A DNA stretch of 64,000 nucleotides, from positions 885,960 through 949,959 of the forward strand of contig OY288189.1 of the NCBI GenBank assembly GCA_958439205.1, written 5' to 3'. The notes below the pieces were generated by a model that worked only from the letters and a program-made list of their open reading frames with translations, was not told the origin of the DNA and did no database searches. This DNA is from an uncultured Allorhizobium sp. Lineage in GTDB: Bacteria; Pseudomonadota; Alphaproteobacteria; Rhizobiales; Rhizobiaceae. The position numbers were made by a program, and so were the translations under genes. Positions 33,978 to 43,200 of the stretch are shown one piece after another (the first letter of the stretch is position 1; every line of letters starts with the position of its first letter).

Positions 33978-34622
33978 TTGACGACGATCCGATGCGAGGC
34001 TGATCTCGCTGCGGGGCTTTCCCTTTTGCTGACACGGGATCCCAGGCTCTGTCCGATCGCTGAGGTGTGCAGCCCGCTGCCGCTCCGGCTTTCGGCACCG
34101 GGCTTTGCGGGGCTCGCCTCGATCATCGTTTCGCAGATGGTATCGCGGGCGAGTGCCGATGCGATCTGGCGGCGGATGACGGCGGTGCTGGGCAATCGGC
34201 CACTGGCGGAAGACTATCTGGCGCTTGGCCCCGAGCTGATCGGCACCTTTGGTCTGTCGCGCGGCAAGGCGCAGGCGCTCGAAGCGGCCGCCAAGGCCGA
34301 TCTCGGTGGCCCGTTCCGCCTCGACGAACTGGCCGAGATGCCGGCGGACGCTGCGATCGCGGCGCTGACCGGCTTGAAAGGCGTGGGGCCCTGGACGGCC
34401 GAGGTCTACCTGATGTTCTGCGGCGGCCACCCTGACATTTTCCCGGTTGGAGATGTGGCGCTGCGCATCTCCGTCGGCGATGTTTTCTTTGCCGGCGAAC
34501 GCCCCTTGCCGGAGCAGGTGGCCGAGCTTGCCGAGGCCTGGGCGCCGGTGCGCTCGGTCGCGGCACGGCTGTTCTGGGCGCATTATGCGCGCATCACGGG
34601 CCGCGTCGCACTGCCCCGTTGA
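33978..34622 (+). CDS. DNA-3-methyladenine glycosylase II (AlkA-like)
   Basis: 214 residues. It is a helix-hairpin-helix base excision glycosylase for alkylated purines. The HhH motif is GLKGVGPWTAEVYLMFC, followed by the catalytic aspartate in FPVGDVALRISVG. The length is that of the short AlkA subfamily without the N-terminal TBP-like domain. The start is a TTG (33978) preceded by a G/A-rich stretch; no ATG gives a full N-terminus. It is divergent from gluQRS, with only 44 bases between starts. Confidence 0.9.
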   Translation: MTTIRCEADLAAGLSLLLTRDPRLCPIAEVCSPLPLRLSAPGFAGLASIIVSQMVSRASADAIWRRMTAVLGNRPLAEDYLALGPELIGTFGLSRGKAQALEAAAKADLGGPFRLDELAEMPADAAIAALTGLKGVGPWTAEVYLMFCGGHPDIFPVGDVALRISVGDVFFAGERPLPEQVAELAEAWAPVRSVAARLFWAHYARITGRVALPR

Positions 34623-34663
34623 GGGGCGCGCCGAGAGGTCGCAACACGGCTGAAAGATTCAGG

Positions 34664-34694
34664 CTTCACAATGCTGTAACAACGGACCTAATAT
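34664..34694 (+). promoter_or_regulatory. Possible promoter of the HNH gene
   Basis: CTTCACA (34664-34670) and TAATAT (34689-34694) are 18 bases apart and lie 36 bases upstream of the TTG start at 34730. The -35 match to TTGACA is weak. Confidence 0.3.
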
Positions 34695-34729
34695 AGAAGG
34701 GCAGATGCCGAATCGATCAGGAGTTAGCC

Positions 34730-35287
34730 TTGACGATTGCAGTTTCTCCCCAGGCCCTGCCGGCGCTCGTCCTGAATGCCGACTACCGGCCACTGAGTTA
34801 TTATCCCTTGTCGCTCTGGTCCTGGCAGGACGCGATCAAGGCGGTCTTCCTCGACCGTGTGAACATCATCGCCGAGTATGAACACTCCGTCTGCTCGCCG
34901 AGTTTCTCGATGCGGCTGCCGAGCGTGGTCAGCCTCAAGACCTATGTTCAGCCGACGCGGAATCCGGCCTTTACCCGCTTCAATGTCTTCCTTCGCGACA
35001 AGTTCGAGTGCCAGTATTGCGGCTCGCCCGATGATCTGACCTTCGACCATGTCATCCCGCGTGCCCATGGCGGCGAGACGACCTGGGAGAACGTGGTCGC
35101 GGCCTGCTCGCCGTGCAACCTGCGCAAGGGATCGAAGCTACCGAAGCAGGCGCAGATGTTCCCGCACCAGAAGCCGTACCGGCCGACGGTGCAGGACCTG
35201 CACAACAACGGCCGGCTCTTCCCGCCGAACTACCTGCATGAAAGCTGGGTGGACTATCTCTACTGGGACACCGAACTGCAGCCGTAA
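34730..35287 (+). CDS. HNH endonuclease family protein
   Basis: 185 residues. A conserved N-terminal region precedes the zinc/HNH core: CQYCGSPDDLTFDHVIPRA, then ENVVAACSPCNLRKGSK, providing two CxxC pairs and the H-N-H residues. The TTG start at 34730 has an AGGAG ribosome site six bases upstream and gives MTIAVSPQALPALVLNADY, conserved in alphaproteobacterial members. There is no methylase or restriction partner nearby. The role may be in DNA repair or housekeeping. Confidence 0.9.
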   Translation: MTIAVSPQALPALVLNADYRPLSYYPLSLWSWQDAIKAVFLDRVNIIAEYEHSVCSPSFSMRLPSVVSLKTYVQPTRNPAFTRFNVFLRDKFECQYCGSPDDLTFDHVIPRAHGGETTWENVVAACSPCNLRKGSKLPKQAQMFPHQKPYRPTVQDLHNNGRLFPPNYLHESWVDYLYWDTELQP

Positions 35288-35339
35288 GGCCGCAGCTTGA
35301 GCTTTGTTGGCGGCGCCTGTCCGGGCAGCCGCTCTCTTC

Positions 35340-35852
35340 TCAGACGGTCGGCTTGCGCAGCGCGCCCCAGAGCGCGATGGCGGCAAGGGCGGCACTCGTC
35401 AGCACGTTCCAGCCGGCGAAGGAGAGGCCGAGCACGCGAAGCGTCGCCTCGGTGCACGACGGCGCCTTGGTGGCGTTCAGCGCCTCCAGCACGTTGACGG
35501 GCGTATCGCCACCGGTTGCGCCTATCGAGCAGGTCGAGGGACCCTCCCAGAACTTCCACTCGACGCCGGAATGGTAGATGCCTAGGCCCATGCCCGTGAT
35601 CATCAGCAGCGCGACCGCGATCAGCAGGACCTTGGTGACGATTGGCGGCAGGCGGAAGACGGAGGAGAGCACGGCCAGGAAGCCGACGCCAATGCCGATG
35701 TAATAGGGATTGCGCTGCATCAGGCAGAGCGCGCAAGGGATATAGCCGCCGATATGCTCGAAGCCCAGCGCAGAGCCGACGACGATCGCCATGCCGAATG
35801 TGACGAGAACGGCCGCGGAGCGGTCGGGGTGGCGATTGAGAATTGCGAGCAT
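35340..35852 (-). CDS. dsbB: Disulfide bond formation protein B
   Basis: 170 residues with four membrane helices. The first redox pair is PCALCLMQR (C40, C43) just before helix 2. A second pair of cysteines is in GPSTCSIG and APSCTEAT in the periplasmic loop. DsbB re-oxidises DsbA using quinone. ATG 35852 gives the typical short N-terminus; the frame runs upstream to 35990. No dsbA is present in the window. It is downstream of nothing on its strand: a 224-base gap separates it from the kinase gene. Confidence 0.9.
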   Translation of the reverse strand: MLAILNRHPDRSAAVLVTFGMAIVVGSALGFEHIGGYIPCALCLMQRNPYYIGIGVGFLAVLSSVFRLPPIVTKVLLIAVALLMITGMGLGIYHSGVEWKFWEGPSTCSIGATGGDTPVNVLEALNATKAPSCTEATLRVLGLSFAGWNVLTSAALAAIALWGALRKPTV

Positions 35853-36076
35853 CGGAGAGGGCCTGCAGCTGATTTCCACGTCGCCGGCACGAACACCGGA
35901 CAGGCCGGGTTCTATTGCGTTTGCGAAGGCGTGTAAATCACCGGTGGCTCGTGCGGTGGCCGCACGTCTGCGTGATGACGCATCGGGCAACAGCTTGCCA
36001 GGTTTCGCGCATTGTCGAGCAGCGTTGCAGTTGATGTGCTGAGAACTGGCTTGTGGGGTGTGGGTTAGAACGTCGT

Positions 36077-37609
36077 CTAAAGCAACTTCAACCGTGCCGA
36101 AAAACGGGTCCCGTCGCTGCCATCCAGCGTATAGCTGCCGTCGAGTTGCCGAAGAGAGCCTTCCATGAGTTTCGTTCCGGTGCCCCTCGATGCAGTCGTC
36201 GGGTCGAAGCCGATGCCATTGTCCGCTATCGTCAGCGACGCCATGTCGTCGGTCTCTTCCCCGTGAAGACTGATCTCGATCCTGCCGCTTTCATGGGTCT
36301 CGAATGCGTATTTGAGACTGTTGCTGACAACCTCGTTGACGAGGAGGGCAAGCGCTGTCGCGCGGTCGTTGGACACGCTTAAGGGGGCGAGGTCGAAGTC
36401 GACCTGCACACGGCTGCCATAGGCTCCGATCACGTTTTCGGTGACGCGGCGGACCAGTTGGGCGGCATCCAGAGCAGCATAGGCATCGTGCTGGTAGATG
36501 AGTTCGTGGACTGCGACCATGGCCTTGATGCGGTCCGTCAGGGCCTGCGACTGTTCTCCCGGCTTCAGATGAATGCGGATCAGGGACATGACGGACTGAA
36601 GATTGTTCTTCACTCGGTGATGGATTTCCCGCAGCAGAAGTTCGTTCTTGTCCAGTGCGTTTTGCAGTGCGGCTGACTGAGCGTCCTGGATGCGGAGCAG
36701 GCTCCTGATCCGAAACGCCGCTCCGATCGAACCGAGGCAGGCGAGGGCGGTCACCACGACCAGAATTTCGATGTTGTGCCAGAAGGGCCGCATGAGCAGA
36801 TCCAAGTCCGCTGCAGCGACGGCGACGAAGGGCGTGCCTTCGACCTTTCTGTAGCCGACGATCCGCTGCACACCATCGAGCGGTGATGCCTCAGCCATAT
36901 AGGTGCCTGTCGGCGCACGCTTGAGATAGTCCGTAAACAGAACATAGCCGCTCATGTCGAGGCCGGCTTCGGGCTTGGGGTAGCGCGCAACCAATTGCCC
37001 ATCGTCTCGGATGAAGCTGACCGCGAAATTGCCACCGAGATTGACCGCTTCCCAGATCGGCTTCATCAGCTCCGTCGAAAGCGATACGGTGACGACACCC
37101 GCAAAGACCCCTGCCTCTTCGAACCGACGGCTAAAGACGAATATCTGGTCTCCGCTGAGGCGACTGATCAGGAGGGAGGAGACATAGTCCTCACGGCCGG
37201 CCTCGAGCGCCTGGAAGTATTCGCGATCACGGATGTCGATTGGCTTCAAGCCAGGGTCGGTGGAGTACAACGTCCTTCCGTCGGCTGCGACCACATAGGC
37301 CTGGACCGCTCCCGGCAGTCCCTGGAGAGCCGCGCGGATGTCTTGCACTTCGCCAACCTGCAGAGGTGCCCGGCCGCTTTCAACGAAATCAACGAGCCGC
37401 CCCGTTGCCTGGGCTCCGAACTCATAGATCCATTTTGCATGGGTTGCGACGACAAGGCTGGACGTGGAGACTCGGTCTTCCGCGGCTTTGAACGTTGCGT
37501 GATAAGACTGAAATGCCCAGGACGACGCCAAAGCGATGAAGCCGGCCCACGCCACCACGATTGCCATGACGACGAATTTCTGGGCTTTGCCAGGTGCGTA
37601 TCGCTCCAT
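36077..37609 (-). CDS. Orphan sensor histidine kinase (Cache sensor, HisKA_2)
   Basis: 510 residues. N-terminal membrane helix (about 12-35), a periplasmic Cache-type sensor (about 40-280; TLYSTDPGLKPIDIRDREYF and VFSRRFEEAGVFAGVVTVSLS), a second helix (about 278-298), then a HisKA_2 dimerisation domain with the phospho-histidine in LLREIHHRVKNNLQSVMSLI. The HATPase follows, with ALLVNEVVSNSLKYAF and LTIADNGIGFDPTTASRGTG. No response regulator lies nearby. Kinases of this type in alphaproteobacteria often feed the general stress response through PhyR. Confidence 0.9.
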   Translation of the reverse strand: MERYAPGKAQKFVVMAIVVAWAGFIALASSWAFQSYHATFKAAEDRVSTSSLVVATHAKWIYEFGAQATGRLVDFVESGRAPLQVGEVQDIRAALQGLPGAVQAYVVAADGRTLYSTDPGLKPIDIRDREYFQALEAGREDYVSSLLISRLSGDQIFVFSRRFEEAGVFAGVVTVSLSTELMKPIWEAVNLGGNFAVSFIRDDGQLVARYPKPEAGLDMSGYVLFTDYLKRAPTGTYMAEASPLDGVQRIVGYRKVEGTPFVAVAAADLDLLMRPFWHNIEILVVVTALACLGSIGAAFRIRSLLRIQDAQSAALQNALDKNELLLREIHHRVKNNLQSVMSLIRIHLKPGEQSQALTDRIKAMVAVHELIYQHDAYAALDAAQLVRRVTENVIGAYGSRVQVDFDLAPLSVSNDRATALALLVNEVVSNSLKYAFETHESGRIEISLHGEETDDMASLTIADNGIGFDPTTASRGTGTKLMEGSLRQLDGSYTLDGSDGTRFSARLKLL

Positions 37610-37797
37610 AAATGATCCTGGCCCTGCGGTGCGGCTTAGCTTCGAGCCTGCCGCGAATTTACCCCTGAAGTCTCAAAGGGTAGGGCATGCTGAAGGTCCT
37701 ATCAACCCAGGATGAGCAATGACTTGCTTATACAGCGAGCTTGCAATCACGCGTGCCGCACAAGCCCGTCAAATCGGAGAGATTTCGCTGAAAAAAA

Positions 37798-37882
37798 TGG
37801 TGCCCCATGCCGGAATCGAACCAGCACTCCTTTCGGAACTCGATTTTGAGTCGAGCGCGTCTACCAGTTCCGCCAATGGGGC
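37798..37882 (-). tRNA. tRNA-Leu (anticodon CAA)
   Basis: An 85-base tRNA with a long variable arm. The acceptor stem is GCCCCAT/ATGGGGC with discriminator A and an encoded CCA at the 3' end (37798-37800). The D-arm GGCGGAACTGGTAGACGC is typical of leucine tRNAs. The anticodon loop is CTCAAAA (CAA). The variable arm is GTTCCGAAAGGAGT and the T-loop TTCGATT. A T7 run follows the CCA on the minus strand and probably ends transcription. Confidence 0.97.
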
Positions 37883-38121
37883 ACGGTCTGGATAAGCGCG
37901 ACTTACCATGGGGTGCGGCGGGCTTGCAAGGGGTGCCGGGTGTCGTTTCTGTCAGGATTTGCCAGCGTGTCGCCGGCCCTGGTGACAGGCCCGAGGTGAT
38001 TGCCTGGCATGTTGAAGCGTCTCTCCCGGAATGCTAGGGAAAGATCGATCCGCATGCGCAGTCGTGTGGGGCAACCCGGCCAGTTGTCGGGGCGATTTCA
38101 CATCCATGGAAAGCAAGACGC

Positions 38122-38613
38122 ATGACAACCTCGGCCAAGAAGATCCGCATTCCCCAGCCCGTCAAGCAGGTTGTCGTGGACGCGGCGCTGTTGCCGAAGG
38201 CGCCGGCCCAGCCTGTTGCTGCCAAGGGCAAGCGCAAGGCAAAGGCTGCAGCACCTGTGATTGCGAGCCCGGCCGCTGCCGTCGATGGCAAAGCCAAGGT
38301 CAACATTGTTGCGCCCGTCGCGCCGCAGGTGGCAGCCATTCGGCAGAAGCTGAAGCAGCAGTCGGTGCAGTCGCAGATTGCCCGCGTCGATGCTGCGATC
38401 GAGGCGGGAACGGTTTCGTCGGCCGATGCGAAAGCTCTCGTGCTGGCGCTTGCGATGAAGCGCCTCGGCTCGAAGGAAACGGCCGAGAAGTGGTATCGCA
38501 GCCAGCATCTTGAAGCCTTTGGTGGCCGCACACCGGCCCAGATGGTTCGCGGCGGCGAATTGAAGGCGCTCGTTGCGCTGATGCGTGCGGAAGCAGCCCA
38601 GAACAAGGGCTGA
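38122..38613 (+). CDS. Small protein with MbcA/ParS-like C-terminal domain
   Basis: 163 residues. Residues 1-60 are basic and alanine/proline-rich (KGKRKAKAAAPVIASPAAA), like a disordered nucleic-acid-binding tail. Residues 95-163 are helical; the segment AEKWYRSQHLEAFGGRTPAQ followed by MVRGGELKALVALMRAE resembles the toxin-binding domain (DUF2384 type) of Xre/MbcA/ParS antitoxins. No RES, COG5654 or other toxin gene is adjacent: the next gene is an acyl-CoA synthetase. GGAAAG precedes ATG 38122. Function is unassigned; an orphan antitoxin-like regulator is one idea. Confidence 0.65.
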   Translation: MTTSAKKIRIPQPVKQVVVDAALLPKAPAQPVAAKGKRKAKAAAPVIASPAAAVDGKAKVNIVAPVAPQVAAIRQKLKQQSVQSQIARVDAAIEAGTVSSADAKALVLALAMKRLGSKETAEKWYRSQHLEAFGGRTPAQMVRGGELKALVALMRAEAAQNKG

Positions 38614-38806
38614 TATTCGGCCCGGCATGGTTCGCCTTGCTTGCTCTGCCGACCAAATCCCTTTTCGGACATCGTGTCCCATCCGCTGCAGTCTGCTTCC
38701 TTGAAGGTGGCAGGTTTGCGCGTGATTTACGCTATATCCAGCCCGTTATTGTGCATCTGCGAGATGAATGTTAGCAGAGACAGCATGACGATCCGGATAC
38801 TCAGCC

Positions 38807-40441
38807 ATGCTGCTTGAGCCGCGCGATACCTTCGAGGCGCTTCGCCGCGATTTCCGTTGGGACATCCCCGCCGATTTCAACATCGGGCGGGTGGTGTCCG
38901 ACGACTGGGCCGCCAAGGCGCCCGAGCGCATCTGCCTTCAACATTTCTCGCCTGATGGCGATCATCTCTCGATGACCTATGGCGCGCTTGCCGCGCAATC
39001 CTCGGCGCTTGCGCATGGATTGACGGAGCTCGGTGTCGTCCCCGGCAATCGGGTGGCGCTGCTCCTGCCGCAATGCTTCGAGACTGTGATCGCGCATGTC
39101 GCGATCTACAAGATGGGTGCGATTGCGCTGCCGCTGGCGCTGCTTTTCGGCGAAGAGGCGTTGGAATACCGTCTTCGGGATGCAGGCGCCAAGGTCATCG
39201 TCACCAATGGTTTTGGCCTTGCGCGACTGAAGACGCTGCGGGCCCGCTTGCCAGCGCTGCAGAAAGTGATTTCGATCGAAGGTGCCGGGCCTGATGTCAT
39301 CGGCTTCCATGCGATGATCGATGGCAGGCCTGATGTTTTCGAGATCGCGGAAAGCGGCCCCGATACGCCGGCACTGATGATCTATACGTCCGGCACAACG
39401 GGGCCGCCGAAGGGGGCGCTGCATGGTCATCGCGTTCTGGCTGGCCACATTCCGGGGTTTCAGCTGGCGCATGATTACCTGCCGCAGCCTGATGACAAGG
39501 TCTGGACGCCGTCCGACTGGGCCTGGGCGGGCGGGCTGCTGAACGCGCTTCTGCCGGCGCTCATGCTCGGGGTGCCGGTCGTTTCCTCGCCGGCGCAGAA
39601 ATTCGATCCGCATATGGCCTTCCGGATCATGGCCGAGATGAAGGTGCGCAATGCCTTCATCCCGCCGACGGCGCTCCGGCTGCTGAAGGCCGTCGAGAAG
39701 CCGCGCGAGGTTTATGACCTCGTGTTGCGCAGCATCGGCTCTGCGGGCGAATCCCTGGGGCGCGAGACCTATGAATGGGTGAAGTCGGCGCTCGGCATCG
39801 TGCCGAACGAGTTCTACGGCCAGACCGAATGCAATTTCGTGCTGTCGTCTGCGGCGCATCTTGATGTCACCAAGGGTGGCTTCATCGGCAAGGCCGTGCC
39901 GGGGCACGAGGTCGCGATCATCGACGCTGACGGTCGGGAAATGTCTGTTGGCGAGACGGGGCAGGTGGCGATCAAGCGACCGGATCCGGTGATGTTCCTG
40001 GGCTACTGGAACAATGCCAAGGCGACGGCGGACAAGTTTGTCGGCGATTGGATGAAGACGGGCGATCTCGGTCGGCAGGATGAAGAGGGCTATGTGCAGT
40101 TCTTCGGCCGTGACGACGATGTGATCACCTCTTCCGGCTATCGGATCGGGCCGGCCGAGATCGAGGATTGCCTGATTGGCCATCCGGCGGTTCGACTGGC
40201 GGCCGTCATTGGCAAGCCCGACACGCTGAGGACAGAGATCGTGAAGGCCTTCGTCGTGCTGCAGGATGGTTTCGCCGGCAATCTGGCCCTTGCAGCCGAG
40301 ATTCGCGACTGGGTGAAGAACCGGTTGTCGATGCATGAATATCCGCGCGAGATCGAATTCGTGGCGGAATTGCCGCTGACGACGAGCGGCAAGGTGATCC
40401 GCCGGCTGCTGAGGGACCAGGAGATCGCCAAGGCGAGCTGA
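38807..40441 (+). CDS. Acyl-CoA synthetase (AMP-forming)
   Basis: 544 residues, acyl-adenylate-forming family. Motif I is ALMIYTSGTTGPPKGALHGH, the adenine-binding region is EFYGQTECNFV, the hinge region is WMKTGDLGRQDEEGYVQFFGRDDDVI, and the catalytic lysine lies in PLTTSGKVIRRLLR. It resembles acetyl-CoA and medium-chain acyl-CoA synthetases; the exact acid is unknown. It starts 193 bases after the MbcA-like gene. The upstream region has no strong promoter that I can identify. Confidence 0.88.
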   Translation: MLLEPRDTFEALRRDFRWDIPADFNIGRVVSDDWAAKAPERICLQHFSPDGDHLSMTYGALAAQSSALAHGLTELGVVPGNRVALLLPQCFETVIAHVAIYKMGAIALPLALLFGEEALEYRLRDAGAKVIVTNGFGLARLKTLRARLPALQKVISIEGAGPDVIGFHAMIDGRPDVFEIAESGPDTPALMIYTSGTTGPPKGALHGHRVLAGHIPGFQLAHDYLPQPDDKVWTPSDWAWAGGLLNALLPALMLGVPVVSSPAQKFDPHMAFRIMAEMKVRNAFIPPTALRLLKAVEKPREVYDLVLRSIGSAGESLGRETYEWVKSALGIVPNEFYGQTECNFVLSSAAHLDVTKGGFIGKAVPGHEVAIIDADGREMSVGETGQVAIKRPDPVMFLGYWNNAKATADKFVGDWMKTGDLGRQDEEGYVQFFGRDDDVITSSGYRIGPAEIEDCLIGHPAVRLAAVIGKPDTLRTEIVKAFVVLQDGFAGNLALAAEIRDWVKNRLSMHEYPREIEFVAELPLTTSGKVIRRLLRDQEIAKAS

Positions 40442-40476
40442 TCGGTTGTGACAGCAGTTCAGTCTATCCGGATCGG

Positions 40477-41748
40477 TCAGTTTCCGAAGCGGCGGTTCAG
40501 GACCTTGTCGCGCAGGATGCGGGCGATGTTGCGGGTGTTGCGATACATGTGCAGCTGCGCGCCAACCTGCCGGACGTCGCGGTCGGCGTTGGATTTCAGG
40601 CCGATCACCAGCGTGCCCATGGCTTCGCGTTCCTTCCAGAAGCGGCTCATGATCGGATGGTCGGGCACAGCACAGCTGTCGGTGCGCACGATATTGGCAT
40701 CGTCGAGATGCCATTCGGTGAGATCTGCCATCAGCAGCTTGCCGGGCGAGAAGCGGGCATAGGTCTCGTCGAAGGCGGTCTTCCAGGTATAGGCCTCGCC
40801 GGCCATGATGAAGACGACCATGGAGGCGATCGCGCGACCGTCAAGGTCGAGCGTGTGGATACGCACAGCATCGGCTTCGGCCAGATTGGTGATCGCCTCG
40901 CGGGCGAAGGCTGCGCGCAGGCGGTCGTTGACCATGGCGGAGCGCTTGCGCCCCTTCCAGCCGCTTGCTTCCAGGGCCAGGAATTCTTCCATCCGGAAAC
41001 GGATTTCTTCCGGTTGGCGGGCGACGTTGTAGGTCACCGATCCCTGTTCGGAGAGCAGCCGGAACTGGCGGCGCATCTCGCGCAGGTGGTTCTTGTTGAG
41101 CGCTGAGCGGAGATAGTTCGGGCCGTCGTCGAAGCTCTGCAGCATCGGCCGCTGGTATTCGTTGGTGAGCGTCAACGGCAGGTCGCGGGCAAGCGCCACG
41201 GCACGGGCGAGTTGGGCGAAGCGGCCTTCGAGGCGAAGATCCGGAATGACGAGCAGGCTGGGGAGGTGGGCTTCCGGACGGCCGAGCGCTTCCAGCAGGT
41301 TGTCGATCGTCTCGGCAGCACCTTCGGCATCGACCAGCGGCGTGCCGAGCGGACCGAAGGGATTGGCCCAGGCGCGGATGATCGAGGGACCGACGGAGAA
41401 GCCCGGCTTTTCGACCGAAAAGGGGAAGAGCATGCGCAGGCGCGAGCGGCGTTCGTCCTGGTCGCGGATGACGGCAAAGCGGACCTGACGCTCTTCCAGA
41501 CGCGGCATGGCGGGCGCCAGGAAGCGCGGGGCGAAGAAGACGTTCGCCTCCATCACCCGGTAGGTCAGGTATTCGAGCTCGTCCTGGAGTTCATAGCCCA
41601 TCTGGCCGGGATAGACGCTGAGGCGACGACCCGGTCGACCGACGGCCACTTCCATTTCCGCAATCGGGGCTGCGGGAGCGCCTGCGAGACTGCCGACCAG
41701 CCGGTTGGCGTCGCTGTTCATGCTCTCGTTGTAGATGCGTTCGGTCAT
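40477..41748 (-). CDS. GNAT acetyltransferase, BcsL/CelD-like (BioF2 type)
   Basis: 423 residues from ATG 41748; the upstream part of the frame overlaps the flippase gene and is excluded. The C-terminal half is an Acetyltransf_6-type GNAT domain (about 200-390), with the stretch LDGRAIASMVVFIMAGEAYTWK and a Y.RFSPGKLL motif (ETYARFSPGKLLMADLTEW). Related proteins (BcsL, CelD) act in cellulose or exopolysaccharide synthesis. It overlaps the flippase stop by four bases (ATGA), so the two are coupled. A role in acylating a surface glycan precursor is inferred. Confidence 0.82.
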   Translation of the reverse strand: MTERIYNESMNSDANRLVGSLAGAPAAPIAEMEVAVGRPGRRLSVYPGQMGYELQDELEYLTYRVMEANVFFAPRFLAPAMPRLEERQVRFAVIRDQDERRSRLRMLFPFSVEKPGFSVGPSIIRAWANPFGPLGTPLVDAEGAAETIDNLLEALGRPEAHLPSLLVIPDLRLEGRFAQLARAVALARDLPLTLTNEYQRPMLQSFDDGPNYLRSALNKNHLREMRRQFRLLSEQGSVTYNVARQPEEIRFRMEEFLALEASGWKGRKRSAMVNDRLRAAFAREAITNLAEADAVRIHTLDLDGRAIASMVVFIMAGEAYTWKTAFDETYARFSPGKLLMADLTEWHLDDANIVRTDSCAVPDHPIMSRFWKEREAMGTLVIGLKSNADRDVRQVGAQLHMYRNTRNIARILRDKVLNRRFGN

Positions 41749-43139
41749 GGGCGGACGGCCTCCGTGCGGGGCGTCAGGGCATGCGGATCGGCAAAGGCGA
41801 AGACGACGATGCCGAGCGCGCGGCGGACCGCGACATGCAGGAGAAGGGCCTCGATGGTCATGGCGGCGGCCGTGGCGGTGGCGGCGCCTGCGAGACCCCA
41901 GGCGGGGATCAGCGTGATGTTGAGGCCGATATTGCTGGCGAGGGCGACGGCATAGACGGCGACACAAAGCTGCTGGCGGCCGGCCATGGTGAGCAGCATC
42001 TCGGCGGGGCCGACAAGCGCCTTGGCCATGTTGCCGGCAAAGAGGATGACCATCAGGACGTAGCCTGCGGTGAAAGCGGAGCCGAAAAGGCTGAGGAGCA
42101 ACTGGCCCAACATCAGGACTAAGGCACCGACGGCGAGCGAGGGCCAGAAGGTCCAGCGCGCGGCTGTGCCGGCGAAGCCGGCCAGACCATGACGATCATC
42201 GGCGGCCATCAGGGCGGAAAAGCGCGGGGTGGCGCCTGCCTTGACGGCAAAGAAGACGAATTGCACCAGCGCCATGGTCTTGGCGGCCGCGAAATAGATG
42301 CCGACCTGGTCGGGTGGCAGATAGAGGCCGACGACGATGACATCGGAATTGGTGAGCAGGAAGCCGAAGCCTTCGATGAGGAAGATCGGCAGGGCGACCT
42401 TGATCCATGCGGCAAAATCGATCGTGCGGGCGCCGCGGTCGTAGCGGTTCAGGAGGCGGCGGTCGACGAGCAGGAACTGGCCGAGCGTGGTGACATAAGT
42501 GGCGGCGAGTGCCGCCTGCATGGCGGTGACGGCGGTAGCGGGGGCGCCCCAGTAGACCGCCAGAAGCATGAAGACGAGGATCAGGCTCGGGCGGATGATG
42601 TAGGTGGGGCTGAGGCCAAGCACTGCCCAGCGATTGGCGCGCGCGGTGCCATCCAGCACGTCGCCGAGCGCAATCATCGGCAGCGCGAAGACGGCGAGGA
42701 AGAGCGGCACGAGGTAATAGTGCTCGATGCTATCGCCAAACAGGTGCAGGGCCGAGATACCTGACAGCGCCAGGATGCTGGCGCTCGTCATGGCAAAGAG
42801 GCGGGCCGTCGAGGTCAGCCCGCGGATTTCGGCCTTGGCGTGGTCGAGATCATATTGCGGCAGGAAACGGATGACCGCGGTCGGGAAACCGAGTGAGGAA
42901 AAGCTGCCGGCCAGCACGACCAGAACCCAGACGAAGACGAAGATGCCGTATTCGAACTCGCCCATCAGGCGGGCCTGGATGATCTGCGAGAGGAAGGCGA
43001 TGGCGGCACTGACGATGCGGATGGCGAAGGCGATGGCGGCCATGCGCTGGGCACGGGCCGTCTCGTCGTCAGCCAAGAGCGCACGGACCAGACGCGGGCC
43101 CGCGGGCAACCATTTTTCCGCTGTTTCCAGAACAGTCAT
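41745..43139 (-). CDS. Polysaccharide flippase (Wzx/MATE-like)
   Basis: 464 residues with about twelve to fourteen membrane helices, typical of oligosaccharide flippases of the MOP superfamily. Helix 1 region is RMAAIAFAIRIVSAAIAFLSQ; the C-terminal helices contain GLNITLIPAWGLAGAATATAAA. ATG 43139 is chosen because the upstream part to 43241 is polar and unconserved. It overlaps the GNAT gene and lies 61 bases downstream of the acyltransferase stop (43201). It probably flips a lipid-linked sugar across the inner membrane. Confidence 0.85.
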   Translation of the reverse strand: MTVLETAEKWLPAGPRLVRALLADDETARAQRMAAIAFAIRIVSAAIAFLSQIIQARLMGEFEYGIFVFVWVLVVLAGSFSSLGFPTAVIRFLPQYDLDHAKAEIRGLTSTARLFAMTSASILALSGISALHLFGDSIEHYYLVPLFLAVFALPMIALGDVLDGTARANRWAVLGLSPTYIIRPSLILVFMLLAVYWGAPATAVTAMQAALAATYVTTLGQFLLVDRRLLNRYDRGARTIDFAAWIKVALPIFLIEGFGFLLTNSDVIVVGLYLPPDQVGIYFAAAKTMALVQFVFFAVKAGATPRFSALMAADDRHGLAGFAGTAARWTFWPSLAVGALVLMLGQLLLSLFGSAFTAGYVLMVILFAGNMAKALVGPAEMLLTMAGRQQLCVAVYAVALASNIGLNITLIPAWGLAGAATATAAAMTIEALLLHVAVRRALGIVVFAFADPHALTPRTEAVRP

Positions 43140-43200
43140 CGGTACGGACGCAATACTTCTCGCTGGGTCGGGTATGGGCTCCAGTGATGACAGATCAGGG

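Noticed and set aside
37798..37882. tRNA-Leu as an integration site for a genomic island
   Set aside because: No integrase, no repeated tRNA 3' end and no change in gene style on either side were seen.
38801..40714. 637-codon minus-strand frame opposite the acyl-CoA synthetase gene
   Set aside because: The plus-strand gene has all adenylation motifs; the minus frame is arginine/histidine-rich and also runs past the gene end.
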